The position numbers and the translations under genes were made by a program. A DNA stretch of 64,000 nucleotides from Streptomyces resistomycificus (GTDB lineage Bacteria; Actinomycetota; Actinomycetes; Streptomycetales; Streptomycetaceae), in contig NZ_KQ948990.1 in NCBI RefSeq assembly GCF_001514265.1, positions 320,320-384,319 of the forward strand, given 5' to 3'. How positions within the stretch are numbered: the stretch's first letter is position 1; every line of letters begins with the position of its first letter. The notes under the pieces are model-generated. The model made no database searches and was not told the DNA's origin. It saw nothing but the letters and a program-made list of their open reading frames with translations. Shown here one piece after another: positions 25,673-34,360 of the stretch.

Positions 25673-26719
25673 GTGAAGTCCCTCTTCGGCAAGCTCGCCG
25701 ACGGCACGAAGGTCCACAGCTGGGCGCTGGACAACGGCGGCACCCGACTGAAGGTCCTCTCCTACGGCGGCATCGTCCAGTCCCTGGAGATCCCGGACCG
25801 GGACGGCCGTTACGCCAACGTCTCGCTGGGCTTCGACACCATCGAGGACTACGTCGAGGGGAGCCCGTACTTCGGCGCGCTGATCGGCCGCTACGGCAAC
25901 CGCGTCGCCGAGGGCCGGTTCACCCTGGACGGCGAGAGCCATGAGGTGAACGTCAACGACGGCGCCAACAGCCTGCACGGCGGCGCCCAGGGCTTCGACA
26001 CGCGCGTGTGGGACGTCGAGCCGTTCACCGAGGGTTCCGACGTCGGCCTGTACCTGTACTGCACCAGCGCCGACGGCGAGATGGGCTACCCCGGCACGCT
26101 CAGGACGAAGGTGACGTACACCCTCACCCGGCAGGGCGACTGGCGCGTCGACTACGAGGCCACCACCGACAAGGCCACCGTCGTCAACCTCACCAGCCAC
26201 GTCTACTGGAACCTCGCCGGCGAGGACAGCGGCACGATCTACGACCACGAGCTGGAGATCGCGGCCTCCCGCTACACGCCGGTCGACTCGGGACTGATCC
26301 CCACGGGCGAGCTCGCCGAGGTCACTGGCACCCCCTTCGACTTCCGTCGCGCCAAGACGGTCGGCGAGGACCTCCGGGGCGCCCACCGGCAGTTGCTGTA
26401 CGCCAAGGGCTTCGACCACAACTGGGTGCTCGACAAGGGCGTCACGCGCGAGCCTGAGCACGTGGCGACGCTCCGGGACCCCTCCTCGGGCCGCACGATG
26501 AGGATCGCGACGACCGAGCCGGGTCTGCAGTTCTACTCCGGCAACTTCCTCGACGGCACCCTCGTCGGCAGCGGTGGCACCATCTACCGCCAGGGCGACG
26601 CCCTCTGCCTGGAGACGCAGCACTACCCCGACTCCCCGAACCACCCGTCGTTCCCCTCGACGGTGCTGCGGCCCGGGCAGGCGTACCGCACGACGACGGT
26701 GCACTCGTTCCAGGCGTGA
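25673..26719 (+). CDS. galM: Aldose 1-epimerase (mutarotase)
   Basis: A 348-residue GalM-family enzyme that interconverts alpha and beta anomers of aldoses such as galactose, glucose and L-arabinose. Family motifs are present: 'LKVLSYGGIVQSLEIPDRDG', 'IGRYGNRVAEGRFTLDGE', 'SLHGGAQGFDTRVW' (with the catalytic His region), 'NLTSHVYWNLAGE' and 'CLETQHYPDSPNHPSFPSTV', which contains the catalytic Glu region. GTG start at 25673 with GAGG upstream. It follows the importer terminator by 34 bp and so may use its own weak promoter or read-through. It would prepare incoming sugar for oxidation or phosphorylation. Confidence 0.92.
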   Translation: MKSLFGKLADGTKVHSWALDNGGTRLKVLSYGGIVQSLEIPDRDGRYANVSLGFDTIEDYVEGSPYFGALIGRYGNRVAEGRFTLDGESHEVNVNDGANSLHGGAQGFDTRVWDVEPFTEGSDVGLYLYCTSADGEMGYPGTLRTKVTYTLTRQGDWRVDYEATTDKATVVNLTSHVYWNLAGEDSGTIYDHELEIAASRYTPVDSGLIPTGELAEVTGTPFDFRRAKTVGEDLRGAHRQLLYAKGFDHNWVLDKGVTREPEHVATLRDPSSGRTMRIATTEPGLQFYSGNFLDGTLVGSGGTIYRQGDALCLETQHYPDSPNHPSFPSTVLRPGQAYRTTTVHSFQA

Positions 26720-26910
26720 CACCGCGGCACAAGGCCTGACCAGGAACGCCTCTTCACAGGTGGCACACAAGTTCTCACCGGTCTCCCAGCGGTTGAACAG
26801 CGTCACCCCAGCCTCCGTATGTAAGGGCGGCCCGTGCTCCCCCGCGCGGGCCACCCAATGACGACGGGCCCGGTCGTCCCCGCCAGGCCCGCCCCATACG
26901 GAGGCTCCCC

Positions 26911-28623
26911 TTGGCTGACAACGTCACCTCGCTGTTCCGCAGCACCGCGGCGCACAGCCCGTCGATGGCGGCGCTGACGCGGGAGGGCGGCGAAGGGGCC
27001 GGTCCGGTCGACTTCTGCATTCCCTGCAACCCCTACTTCCCCACCCCGGCCATGTTCGACGACATGGCCGGCCGGCTGCGGGACATCATCACGTACTACC
27101 CGAGCGGCGCCGACACCATCACGGCCGAGCTGTGCAGTCTGCTCCAGCTCCCGCCGCAGTGCGTGGCGATGGGCAACGGCTCGACCGAGCTCATCACCTG
27201 GATCGACCACCTGCTGGTGCGCGAGTCCCTCGCCGTCCCGGTCCCGACCTTCGGCCGCTGGACCGACCAGCCGATGGAGACCGGCAAGCGGGTCGACATG
27301 TTCCCGCTCCAGGAGTCCAGCGGATTCGCCCTGGACCTCGCCCAGTACGCCGAGTTCATCCGGGCCCGGGGTACCCGGGTGGCCGTCATCTGCAACCCGA
27401 ACAACCCCGACGGCGGCTTTCTGCACAAGCACGCGATCGTGCAGTTCATGGACGCGATGGCCGACCTGGACCTGGTCGTGATCGACGAGTCGTTCCTGGA
27501 GTTCGCGGACGCCGAGGTCGAGCCGAGCGTCGTCCAGGAGGCCATGCTGCGGCCCAACGTGATCGTGCTGCGCAGCCTCGGCAAGAACTTCGGTCTGCAC
27601 GGCATACGGTTCGGCTACCTGGTCGCCAACCCGTCCCTGGCTGGCCGGGTCCGGTCGATGCTGCCCAAGTGGAACCTCAACTCCTTCGCGGAACACGTGG
27701 TGTTCATGCTGAAGGAGCACGGCGCCGAGTACGCCCAGAGCCTCCAGCAGGTCCGCCGCGACCGGCTGGACATGGCGGGACAGCTCTCCGCGCTGCCCGG
27801 ACTGACCGTCTACCCCTCCCAGGGGAACTTCCTCTTCGTACGCCTGCCCGTGGGCGCCGAGGGCACCGTGGTCCGGGACCGGATGCTCACCGAGCACCGG
27901 ATCCTCGTCCGCGAGTGCGGCAACAAGATCGGCTCCTCCAGCCGCTTCCTGAGACTCGTGGTGCGCCCCCAGGTGGACGTGCGTCGCCTGGTGTCCGGCC
28001 TGGAACAGGTGCTCTACGGGACCAGGAGGGGAGCCGCCGTGCCCGAGCTGGCTACAGGGACCAGCTACAGCTCGGGTACGGCGGCCGTCGACCGGCTGGT
28101 CGGCGCCACCAACGGCGGCGGCATGCAGGGCCTTGCCGCTCAGGCCATGGCCGCCGCGCCGGGGCTCACGTCGGCCCCGTCCATCGGCGCCGGCATGCCG
28201 ATGCCCGCGGTGGCGCAGACCGTACAGCCGGGACAGTCGGCCGGGGCCGGGATGCCGATGCCGGCGGCGGCCCAGGCAGCCCCGCAGCCGGTCGGCTACC
28301 CGGCTCCGGCTCCGGCCCCCGCTCCGATGCAGGCCCCTGTGCAGGCCCCGGTGCAGATGCCGGCCCCGGTGCAGATGCCGGCGCCGACTCCCGTGCCGGC
28401 ACCGGCCCCGTTCCCGTCGCCCATGGCGGCGCCCGTGCCCGCCGCCGCCGCGATGACCGGCCCGACGCCGCCCGGTGTCCCCGCGCGTGGCGGCCTCACC
28501 GCCGCGCAGGTCCGCGGCATGACCGCCCCGAGCTCCGCACAGGACCTGTCCACCGCCCCGGCGACCGGCTGGCCCAACGCCCAGAGCTGGCCGAACGCCG
28601 CGGGGATGGGCCAGACCGGGTAA
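26911..28623 (+). CDS. PLP aminotransferase (class I/II, HisC/CobD-like) with long low-complexity tail
   Basis: A 570-residue protein from TTG 26911 (GGAGG upstream). Residues 1-~370 form a fold-type-I aminotransferase: 'MGNGSTELITWIDHLLVRE', 'VAVICNPNNPDGGF', 'VVIDESFLEFAD' and the PLP lysine in 'LRSLGKNFGLHGIRFGYLV', closest to histidinol-phosphate aminotransferase / CobD-like proteins. Residues ~371-570 are Pro/Ala/Met/Gly-rich with repeats such as 'VQMPAP' and no predicted fold. The amino-acid substrate is unknown and there is no histidine or cobalamin context. It is convergent with the GH43 operon only 8 bp away. Confidence 0.8.
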   Translation: MADNVTSLFRSTAAHSPSMAALTREGGEGAGPVDFCIPCNPYFPTPAMFDDMAGRLRDIITYYPSGADTITAELCSLLQLPPQCVAMGNGSTELITWIDHLLVRESLAVPVPTFGRWTDQPMETGKRVDMFPLQESSGFALDLAQYAEFIRARGTRVAVICNPNNPDGGFLHKHAIVQFMDAMADLDLVVIDESFLEFADAEVEPSVVQEAMLRPNVIVLRSLGKNFGLHGIRFGYLVANPSLAGRVRSMLPKWNLNSFAEHVVFMLKEHGAEYAQSLQQVRRDRLDMAGQLSALPGLTVYPSQGNFLFVRLPVGAEGTVVRDRMLTEHRILVRECGNKIGSSSRFLRLVVRPQVDVRRLVSGLEQVLYGTRRGAAVPELATGTSYSSGTAAVDRLVGATNGGGMQGLAAQAMAAAPGLTSAPSIGAGMPMPAVAQTVQPGQSAGAGMPMPAAAQAAPQPVGYPAPAPAPAPMQAPVQAPVQMPAPVQMPAPTPVPAPAPFPSPMAAPVPAAAAMTGPTPPGVPARGGLTAAQVRGMTAPSSAQDLSTAPATGWPNAQSWPNAAGMGQTG

Positions 28624-28631
28624 GGCGCCTC

Positions 28632-30065
28632 CTACGCCGGGTTGAGCCGCCACTGCTGGCAGTTGTTGCCCAGCCACGACCACTGCCGTACGTCGGCGGC
28701 GTCGGCGGTGGAGCAGTCGGCGACGTCGGCGACCTTGCCGGTGGCCTGGTTCACGATCCGGACGTAACCACTGTCGGTCGCGAGGAACCGGAACCGCTGG
28801 CAGGTGTTGTTCAGCCAGGACCACTGCCGCAGGTCGGCGCCGTCGGCGGACGAGCAGTCGGCGGTGTCGAGCACCTTGCCGGTGGCCACGTTCACCAGTC
28901 GGCTGGTGTCGTCGCCCTGGTCCTCGACACGCCACCGCTGGTTGTTGCCGCCGCTGCAGGCGTACTGCTGGACGTTGGCGCCGTCCGCCGTCGAACTCCC
29001 GGCGACGTCGAGGCACTTGCCGCTGTTGCGGTTGGTGATCGTGTACGTCGTCGAGGCGGTCGAGGGCTCACCCGACGGCCCGGTCATGCTCGCCCCGAGC
29101 CGGGCGGGCGTACCGAAGTTCGGCGTGCCGTCGGAGTTCCAGGTGAGCTTCTGCGCGCGGGCGGTACGGCCGTTGTCGCAGCCGTCGGAGGCGGAGTCGT
29201 TGGCGTGGTAGACGATCCAGTCCTCGGTGCCGTCGGGCGACTTGAAGTGGCCGTGGTGGCCGGGGCCGTAGACACCCGCCGCGTCGTCGCGTTGGAAGAC
29301 CGGCGTCGACTTCTTCGTCCAGGAGGAGGCGGCGAGCGGATCGGAGCCGGTGAGGCTGAGCTGGCCGAGCTTGTAGTCAGGGGTCCAGCACCCGCTGGCC
29401 GAGTAGATCAGGAAGGTCCGTCCGCCGCGCTGGAGGATCTCCGGGCCCTCGTTGACCGTGCCGTTGCGCTCCCAGCTGAAGGTCGGCGTGGAGACGGTGG
29501 AGAAGCCGGTGGCGAGGGTGTACGGGTTGGACATCCGCGCCGCGACCAGGTTCTGCGTCCCGCCGCCGGTCGTGCTGCCGAACAGGTACAGCTGACCGTT
29601 GATCGTGGCGACCGTCGGGTCGAGCATCCAGCCGGAGCCCAGCTGCCCCTTGTAGGTGTACGGACCCATCGGGTCCGAGCCGGTGCTCTCCAGCACGTGC
29701 GAGCGCTGCGTGGGGTTGTAGTCGGAGATGTTCTGCCCGGCGACGTAGTACATGTACCAGCGCCCGTTGAGGAAGTGCATCTCGGGCGCCCAGATGTTGC
29801 AGCACCGGTTCGCCGCGTCGCCCTTCCACACCTGCACGCTGGGCGCGGTGGCCAGCCCTGCCAGGGTGGTGGACTTGCGCATGGTGATGACGTCGGTCCA
29901 ACTCGTCGTCACCATGTAGTAGTTGCCGTTGTGGTACGAGATCCAGGGGTCGGCGCCCTTCTGCGCCTTCACCGGGTTGGCGAACGAGGCCGCACTCGCG
30001 GAGGGCTGTCCTATCGAGAGGGCCAGCAGCAGTGCTGCCAGCAGGGTCAGTATGCGACGGGCCAT
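28632..30065 (-). CDS. Secreted GH43 exo-type arabinofuranosidase with ricin-type lectin (CBM13) domain
   Basis: A 477-residue secreted enzyme. After a signal peptide ending at 'ASAAS', residues ~30-330 form a GH43 five-blade propeller: 'GADPWISYHNGNYYMVTTSW', 'NIWAPEMHFLNGRWYMYY', 'GWMLDPTVATINGQLYLF', 'TVNEGPEILQRGGRTFLIYS' containing the Asp/Asp/Glu catalytic set. The last ~130 residues are a ricin-B/CBM13 lectin with three QxW-like repeats ('NNQRWRVE', 'CQRFRFLA', 'NCQQWRLN'). GH43 enzymes of this subgroup release arabinose from arabino-oligosaccharides. Start ATG 30065 (GGAG upstream) overlaps the preceding gene's end by 19 bp, so both are in one operon. Confidence 0.87.
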   Translation of the reverse strand: MARRILTLLAALLLALSIGQPSASAASFANPVKAQKGADPWISYHNGNYYMVTTSWTDVITMRKSTTLAGLATAPSVQVWKGDAANRCCNIWAPEMHFLNGRWYMYYVAGQNISDYNPTQRSHVLESTGSDPMGPYTYKGQLGSGWMLDPTVATINGQLYLFGSTTGGGTQNLVAARMSNPYTLATGFSTVSTPTFSWERNGTVNEGPEILQRGGRTFLIYSASGCWTPDYKLGQLSLTGSDPLAASSWTKKSTPVFQRDDAAGVYGPGHHGHFKSPDGTEDWIVYHANDSASDGCDNGRTARAQKLTWNSDGTPNFGTPARLGASMTGPSGEPSTASTTYTITNRNSGKCLDVAGSSTADGANVQQYACSGGNNQRWRVEDQGDDTSRLVNVATGKVLDTADCSSADGADLRQWSWLNNTCQRFRFLATDSGYVRIVNQATGKVADVADCSTADAADVRQWSWLGNNCQQWRLNPA

Positions 30066-31030
30066 CCGCTGCTCCAGTTCAGTAGGTTGACGCCCAGCTT
30101 GGGCGTCCCGTTGTCGTTGCGGTCGTAGTAGTGGTAGACGATCAGGTCGCCGTCGGCGTCGTTCATGATCGATTGGCCGCCGGGGCCGATGACGCTGCCC
30201 TGCGACTCCAGCACGGGCGTGCCGCCGTTGTTCATCATCGAGACGCCGTTGCGGTCGACGTACGGCCCGGTGACGCTGGTGGCGCGGCCGACCTTGACCT
30301 TGTACGTCGAGGAGGTGCCGGCGCAGCAGGTGTCGTAGGAGGCGAACAGGTAGTAGTAGCCGCCCCGTTTGACGATGTACGGCGCTTCGACGGCCTTGGT
30401 CCCGGTGGGGCGGGAGGCGAGCGAGTAGCGGGTGGTGTTGGAGGACAGCTGCTTCCCGGTGGACGGGTTGAGCTGGATCATCTTCAGGCCGGTCCACCAG
30501 CTGCCGAAGGACAGCCACCACTTGCCGTCGCCGTCGACGAAGAGGTTCGGGTCGATGGCGTTGTAGTCGCTGGCGGAGCCGGACGTGTAGACCGTGCCCT
30601 GGTCGGTCCAGCTGCCGGGCTGTCCGGTGGCGGAGGTGGCGAGCCCGATGGCCGAGGTGTTGGAGCCGAACTTCGAGACGGAGTAGTACATCAGGTACTT
30701 GCCGCCGTGGTACGAGATGTCGGGCGCCCAGGCCTCGGGGACCGAGGAGTAGTTCCGCCACCAGCTCGGCCTGGCGGAGAAGGCGTCACCGCCGGCCCGG
30801 AAGGCGGTCCGGTCGCCGGACGTCCTGCTGCTGATGCCGCCGCCGGTGGCGTACAGCAGGTACTGCCCCGACGAGGTGCGGATCATGGTCGGGTCGTGGA
30901 CGACCACGTCGCCGGTGACCCGGCCGGGGTTGGGGTACGCCGAGGCCGTGCCCGGTATCAGGGCGAGCAGGACGGCGGCGGGGACGGCGAGGAGCGCGGT
31001 TCGGCGGGAAGTACGGGAGGTGCGGCGCAC
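30047..31030 (-). CDS. Secreted GH43 arabinan endo-1,5-alpha-L-arabinosidase
   Basis: A 327-residue endo-arabinanase from GTG 31030 (AAGGAGG upstream), with a signal peptide ending in 'GTASAYP'. GH43 catalytic motifs are clear: general base Asp in 'VVVHDPTMIRT', middle Asp in 'DYNAIDPNLFVDGDGKWWLS' and acid Glu in 'KAVEAPYIVKRGGYYYLFAS'. 'YDTCCAGTSSTYKVKVGRA' is typical of bacterial endo-arabinanases. It would cut the alpha-1,5 backbone of arabinan outside the cell, giving oligosaccharides for its operon partner. It has a paralogue at 39557-40522 and shares that unit's promoter module. Confidence 0.92.
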   Translation of the reverse strand: MRRTSRTSRRTALLAVPAAVLLALIPGTASAYPNPGRVTGDVVVHDPTMIRTSSGQYLLYATGGGISSRTSGDRTAFRAGGDAFSARPSWWRNYSSVPEAWAPDISYHGGKYLMYYSVSKFGSNTSAIGLATSATGQPGSWTDQGTVYTSGSASDYNAIDPNLFVDGDGKWWLSFGSWWTGLKMIQLNPSTGKQLSSNTTRYSLASRPTGTKAVEAPYIVKRGGYYYLFASYDTCCAGTSSTYKVKVGRATSVTGPYVDRNGVSMMNNGGTPVLESQGSVIGPGGQSIMNDADGDLIVYHYYDRNDNGTPKLGVNLLNWSSGWPVAY

Positions 31031-31086
31031 GCGGGGCCTCCTTGCGTGGGGGATACGGTCCGTTCGGTATATCGATCACCGATCAG

Positions 31087-31139
31087 AACTTCGGACGGAC
31101 CGTAGAATCGAACCCCTTGCGCGTCAATGGTTCGCGCAG
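31087..31139 (-). promoter_or_regulatory. Arabinanase promoter module, copy 1
   Basis: On the minus strand TTGACG (31127-31122), 17 bp, then TACGGT (31104-31099) form a housekeeping-like promoter ~70 bp before the GTG at 31030. The block is nearly identical to 43734-43787, including the 19 bases CTTGCGCGTCAATGGTTCG, so both units are probably controlled by one regulator. Confidence 0.8.
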
Positions 31140-31217
31140 CCCCGGTGGTCGCGCACCGGCCTCACGCCGCAGCCGGCACGCCGAGGCGCCCCCGCCGAAG
31201 CCCGCACGCCGCGCCCC

Positions 31218-31514
31218 TTACGCCGCCGGCCCGAAGTCCGCCTCCAGCCGTTCCCGCCAGCCCGCGTCCGCCAGTCCCGCTCCCACCAGTACGTCCCGCC
31301 AGTCCTCCTTGGCCAGCTGGACCGCGTCGAGGAGGCGGTCCATCCGGCCGCGGCCGCACAGCAGGGTCGCCGCGGCGATGCGCTCCTTGTCCTCGGGGCC
31401 GCCGCGCTCGGCCAGGTGGCTGACGAGTTCGGCGAGGAGCTCTTCCACGACATGCCCGTCGCGGCCGGGGAAGTCCTTGGCGATGCGTTTCTCGACGCGT
31501 CCGGTCAGCTTCAT
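31218..31514 (-). CDS. Small conserved hypothetical protein
   Basis: A 98-residue, mostly alpha-helical and charged protein ('MKLTGRVEKRIAKDFPGRDG', 'VVEELLAELVSHLAERGGPE', 'MDRLLDAVQLAKEDWRDVLV'). I prefer ATG 31514 because GGGAG precedes it; ATG 31526 is in frame upstream. No signal peptide, membrane segment or known motif is visible. It lies alone, between the arabinanase promoter and the dioxygenase gene. Function unknown. Confidence 0.65.
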   Translation of the reverse strand: MKLTGRVEKRIAKDFPGRDGHVVEELLAELVSHLAERGGPEDKERIAAATLLCGRGRMDRLLDAVQLAKEDWRDVLVGAGLADAGWRERLEADFGPAA

Positions 31515-31687
31515 TCGCACTCCCATTCGCAGACCTTTCGAACCTTTTCTACCCGTTTGATCCCTCGCTACGTCACGCTACCCCGCCCGACCCCGCCGGA
31601 CGGGCTGTCTCGCAAGGCACTTGACGGATCGTCGCTTTACCCGACTGACAGCTGACCGACAGAGTCCCCTCCTACAGTGCCGTGTTC

Positions 31688-32470
31688 ATGACAGAAACCC
31701 CCGTGAACGGCAGAGCAGAAGCGGCCCCCTCCGTCGGGCGCCGCACCGTGCTGATCGCCACCGGCGCGACCGCGGCCACCCTCGCCGTCGGCGCCGCCAC
31801 CCTCGACACCCCCACGACCGCCACCGCCGACACGACCCCCGTCGCCGCCGCCGCGGTCTGCACCCTCACCAAGGAGATGACCGAAGGCCCCTACCACCTC
31901 GACGGACAGTACGTCCGCTCCGACATCAGCGAGGACAAGACCGGCTTCCCCCTCCAGCTCACCCTCACCGTCGTCGACGACGACACCTGCGTGCCGCTGA
32001 GCGACGCCCTCGTCGAGATCTGGCACTGCGACGCACTCGGCGAGTACTCCGGCTTCGTCGGCAACAACGGGCACGACGAGCCCGACAACGGGACCTTCCT
32101 GCGCGGCGGCGTGCTGACCACGTCCGACGGCGTCGCGAGGATCACCACCGTCTACCCGGGCTGGTACCGCGGCCGCTGCGTGCACATCCACATCAAGGTG
32201 CACACGGACGTCACCCTCACCTCGGACGGCTCCTTCACCGGCGGCCAGGAACTGCACACCGGGCAGCTGTTCTTCAACGAGACGGTCACGGCCCGGGTGG
32301 GCGCCCTCTCGCCGTACTCGGCCAACACGGTCCCCCGCACCACGCTCGCCCAGGACTCCATCTACGACGAGGGAGGCGCCGCCTCGGGCCTGCTCACCCT
32401 CACCGCCCTGGGCGGCTCACCGTCCGCCGGTTACGCCGGCACGCTCACGCTCGGCGTCGAACAGGGCTGA
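31688..32470 (+). CDS. Secreted intradiol ring-cleavage dioxygenase-like protein
   Basis: About 260 residues. A twin-Arg signal ('VGRRTVLIATGATAATLAVG') precedes the protocatechuate/catechol intradiol dioxygenase fold. The non-heme iron ligands are suggested by Tyr in 'TEGPYHLDGQ', Tyr in 'VYPGWYRGR' and the two His in 'CVHIHIKVH'; 'VEIWHCDALGEYSGF' is also family-typical. These enzymes cleave catechols between the hydroxyls; secreted Streptomyces members act on plant-derived aromatics. A -10-like TACAGT (31673-31678) ends 9 bases before ATG 31688, suggesting leaderless translation; GTG 31682 is an alternative start. Confidence 0.85.
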   Translation: MTETPVNGRAEAAPSVGRRTVLIATGATAATLAVGAATLDTPTTATADTTPVAAAAVCTLTKEMTEGPYHLDGQYVRSDISEDKTGFPLQLTLTVVDDDTCVPLSDALVEIWHCDALGEYSGFVGNNGHDEPDNGTFLRGGVLTTSDGVARITTVYPGWYRGRCVHIHIKVHTDVTLTSDGSFTGGQELHTGQLFFNETVTARVGALSPYSANTVPRTTLAQDSIYDEGGAASGLLTLTALGGSPSAGYAGTLTLGVEQG

Positions 32471-32504
32471 CGCGCCCCCGCGCCCGAGCGCGGGTGACGT
32501 GAGC

Positions 32505-32539
32505 GCGGGGGGCCGCCCGTCGTCCGGGCGGCCCCCCGC
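32505..32539. terminator. Strong bidirectional terminator
   Basis: A perfect 15-bp stem (32505-32519 with 32525-32539) with a 5-base loop lies between the convergent dioxygenase and DUF4360 genes and should stop transcription from both sides. Confidence 0.85.
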
Positions 32540-32545
32540 TTCACC

Positions 32546-33196
32546 TCACTTGGCCGGGCACTCCTTCCACGCCATGTGGTACACCGTGCTGATGTCGCCG
32601 TCCGTCGAGTCCATCGTCATGAAGCTGACCTTGCCGGGCGACTGACTGCCGGCCGTCACGCGCAGCTCGGTGTTGATGTTGAAGTTGCGCTGGACCCCGC
32701 AGGGCGCCCACACCAACTGGGCCCAGTCCGTGGTGTCGGTGGCCTGCCAGTTGTCGTCGAGCGGACCGGAGAGCGGGTGGTTCTTGAACACCGTGCTCGA
32801 CGAGCCCTGGAAGTAGTACGAGGCTCTCTGCACGGCGCTCGCGCCGGGCTGGAGCGACGCGAAGCCGCGGTAGTCGGCGCTGGCGATGGCGTACGTGAAG
32901 CCCTGGGGGACGTGGACGATCAGGTTGAGCTGACAGTTCTTGCGGAACGCGGTGGGGTCGGAGTTGCCTCCGGCCTGGGCGAGATAGTCGCTGTAGGTCA
33001 CGGTGAAGGCGGTGTTGTCCTCGGAGACGGCGACCGCGGTCGTGCCCTGCGGGCAGCCCGAGCCGTTCACCGTGGCGACCTTGATGACGATCTTGTCCGG
33101 GGGCGGGTCGACGAACCCGGTGGACGGGCTCTGCGTGGGGAGTGCGGTGGTGAGGAGCGCGGCGATCGCGCCACCCATGAGCAGGCCGGCTGTCAT
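32546..33196 (-). CDS. Secreted DUF4360 family protein
   Basis: A 216-residue secreted protein: signal 'AGLLMGGAIAALLTTALPTQ', then a domain with the DUF4360 pattern ('KVATVNGSGCPQGTTAVAVS', 'FTVTYSDYLAQAGG', 'RKNCQLNLIVHVPQGFTYAI', 'DYRGFASLQPGASAVQRASY'). Four conserved cysteines in the mature part probably form disulfides. The family is found in secreted fungal and actinobacterial proteins without a known role. ATG 33196 has AAGGGGA upstream. Confidence 0.8.
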   Translation of the reverse strand: MTAGLLMGGAIAALLTTALPTQSPSTGFVDPPPDKIVIKVATVNGSGCPQGTTAVAVSEDNTAFTVTYSDYLAQAGGNSDPTAFRKNCQLNLIVHVPQGFTYAIASADYRGFASLQPGASAVQRASYYFQGSSSTVFKNHPLSGPLDDNWQATDTTDWAQLVWAPCGVQRNFNINTELRVTAGSQSPGKVSFMTMDSTDGDISTVYHMAWKECPAK

Positions 33197-33350
33197 GGTC
33201 TGTCCCCTTCAGTGGGATCGGTGGGGGGTGGACACACCCGAGCTCCACCTGCCAACTCCGTGAACGATCTGTGGAGTTGCTGTGAAGCATCGAGGGCGAT
33301 CGCATCGTAGGGAGCCCCGACATGACATGGACAGGTCGAACTCCGGCCAT

Positions 33351-33783
33351 TCACCCCGGGCCTTTCACACCATTCCTAAAGACTGAACGGGAGTGGGTCC
33401 TGTTGCCGGGACCGGTGCTCAGCCGGGTGCCCCGAACGGTGTGGGCATCCTGGTCGCCCGCTTTCGCTCCACGGCCGGGCAGCGCGCATCGTGTGCGCGG
33501 TCCGGGAATGTGGGGGCGGGTTTCCTCACGCCGTCGGGTCTCCGGTCGGGCCTGGGCGGTCCGATGCCCCGCACCATCACTCTGGTGATGCGGGGGCGGT
33601 GCCGTCCTTTGCCGGATCGGATATCCGAGGGCGCGTCGCCCGATCGCGATGCTTGCCGCATCGTGCCGGGACATTGTGCGGAGACGGCGGCAGCGTTTGT
33701 TGCGGCCGTGCTTCTCACGGCTGGTGCCGTCGCTGAAGTCGAGCTCCTCGATCGCGATCGCGGACGCCCCGCGGCGCCGGGTG
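33351..33783 (-). pseudogene. Decayed TnpB-like (IS200/IS605 OrfB) transposase remnant
   Basis: In one minus-strand frame this stretch reads 'ASAIAIEELDFSDGTSREKH' then 'GRNKRCRRL', matching the RuvC-II block of TnpB-like proteins, and then jumps directly to 'SRHDAASIAIGRRALGYPIR', which resembles the C-terminal RuvC-III block and tail. The segment that normally separates these blocks (about 60 residues) is missing and there is no N-terminal half or start codon. It is therefore a relic with an internal deletion and one end joined to the truncated tauE/safE gene. The tail reads open to a TGA at 33351. TnpB proteins are RNA-guided nucleases of transposons; this one cannot be active. Confidence 0.7.
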
Positions 33784-33799
33784 TGGTGCAGCAACCGGG

Positions 33800-34225
33800 T
33801 CAGGCCAGCGGGGTGAGGAAGCGGCGGCGCAGGGGCTTGCCGAGCCTTCCCTCGGGCAGGCCGCGGAAGGTGAAGCGGGACATGACGTACAGGCCGAGGC
33901 CGAGCAGGATCAGGGACATCGCCGGCTCGGCGACCTCGGTGGACAGCCGCGACAGGACCGTCGCGCCGAGGAACGAGCCGATCGCGCCGGGCACACCGAT
34001 CCTCGCGACGACCTTCCAGTCGACGTTCCCGAAGCGCCAGTGCGAGGCGCCCGACATCAGCGTGGTGCCGATCTCCGCGAGGTGCACGGTGGCCGAGGCG
34101 GCGGCCGGACCGGTGCCCAGGGCCAGCAGCAGGGTGGTGGAGGTGACGCCGTAGGCCATGCCGAGGCTGCCGTCCACGAGCTGGGCCCCGAGGCCCGCGA
34201 GGGCGAGCAGTATCAGCGTGCGCAT
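33800..34225 (-). pseudogene. Truncated TauE/SafE family sulfite/anion exporter
   Basis: The reading of 141 residues starts normally at ATG 34225 and has the first half of a TauE/SafE exporter: 'LALAGLGAQLVDGSLGMAYG', 'ATVHLAEIGTTLMSGASHWR', 'KVVARIGVPGAIGSFLGATV', 'LILLGLGLYVMSRFTFRGLP'. Full-length relatives are about 240-300 residues with seven or eight helices; here the protein stops right after 'RRRFLTPLA', where the family continues into its second half. The adjoining sequence is the TnpB-like remnant, so a mobile-element event probably removed the second half. Only about four helices remain, so function is unlikely. Confidence 0.75.
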
Positions 34226-34251
34226 GAGTCGTCCCGTCGTTCCCTGGCTTT

Positions 34252-34268
34252 CCTACCGGGTGGGTAGG
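34252..34268. promoter_or_regulatory. Inverted repeat CCTACC-N5-GGTAGG, possible Rrf2 operator
   Basis: A perfect 6-bp inverted repeat (34252-34257, 34263-34268) lies 27 bp upstream of the truncated exporter start and downstream of the Rrf2 gene. Rrf2 regulators of sulfur genes bind short inverted repeats at promoters of such exporters, so this is a reasonable operator candidate. Confidence 0.45.
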
Positions 34269-34360
34269 GATGAACGGGACGTGACCCCAGGTCGTCATTC
34301 CGAGCGGAACCTGAGACCGCGATGAGGACCCGTCACAGCGACGGGTTCGCGCCCCACGGC

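Noticed and set aside
33351-33783. An active TnpB/IS200-IS605 element
   Set aside because: N-terminal half, start codon and the segment between RuvC-II and RuvC-III are missing, and no partner TnpA or clear ends were seen.
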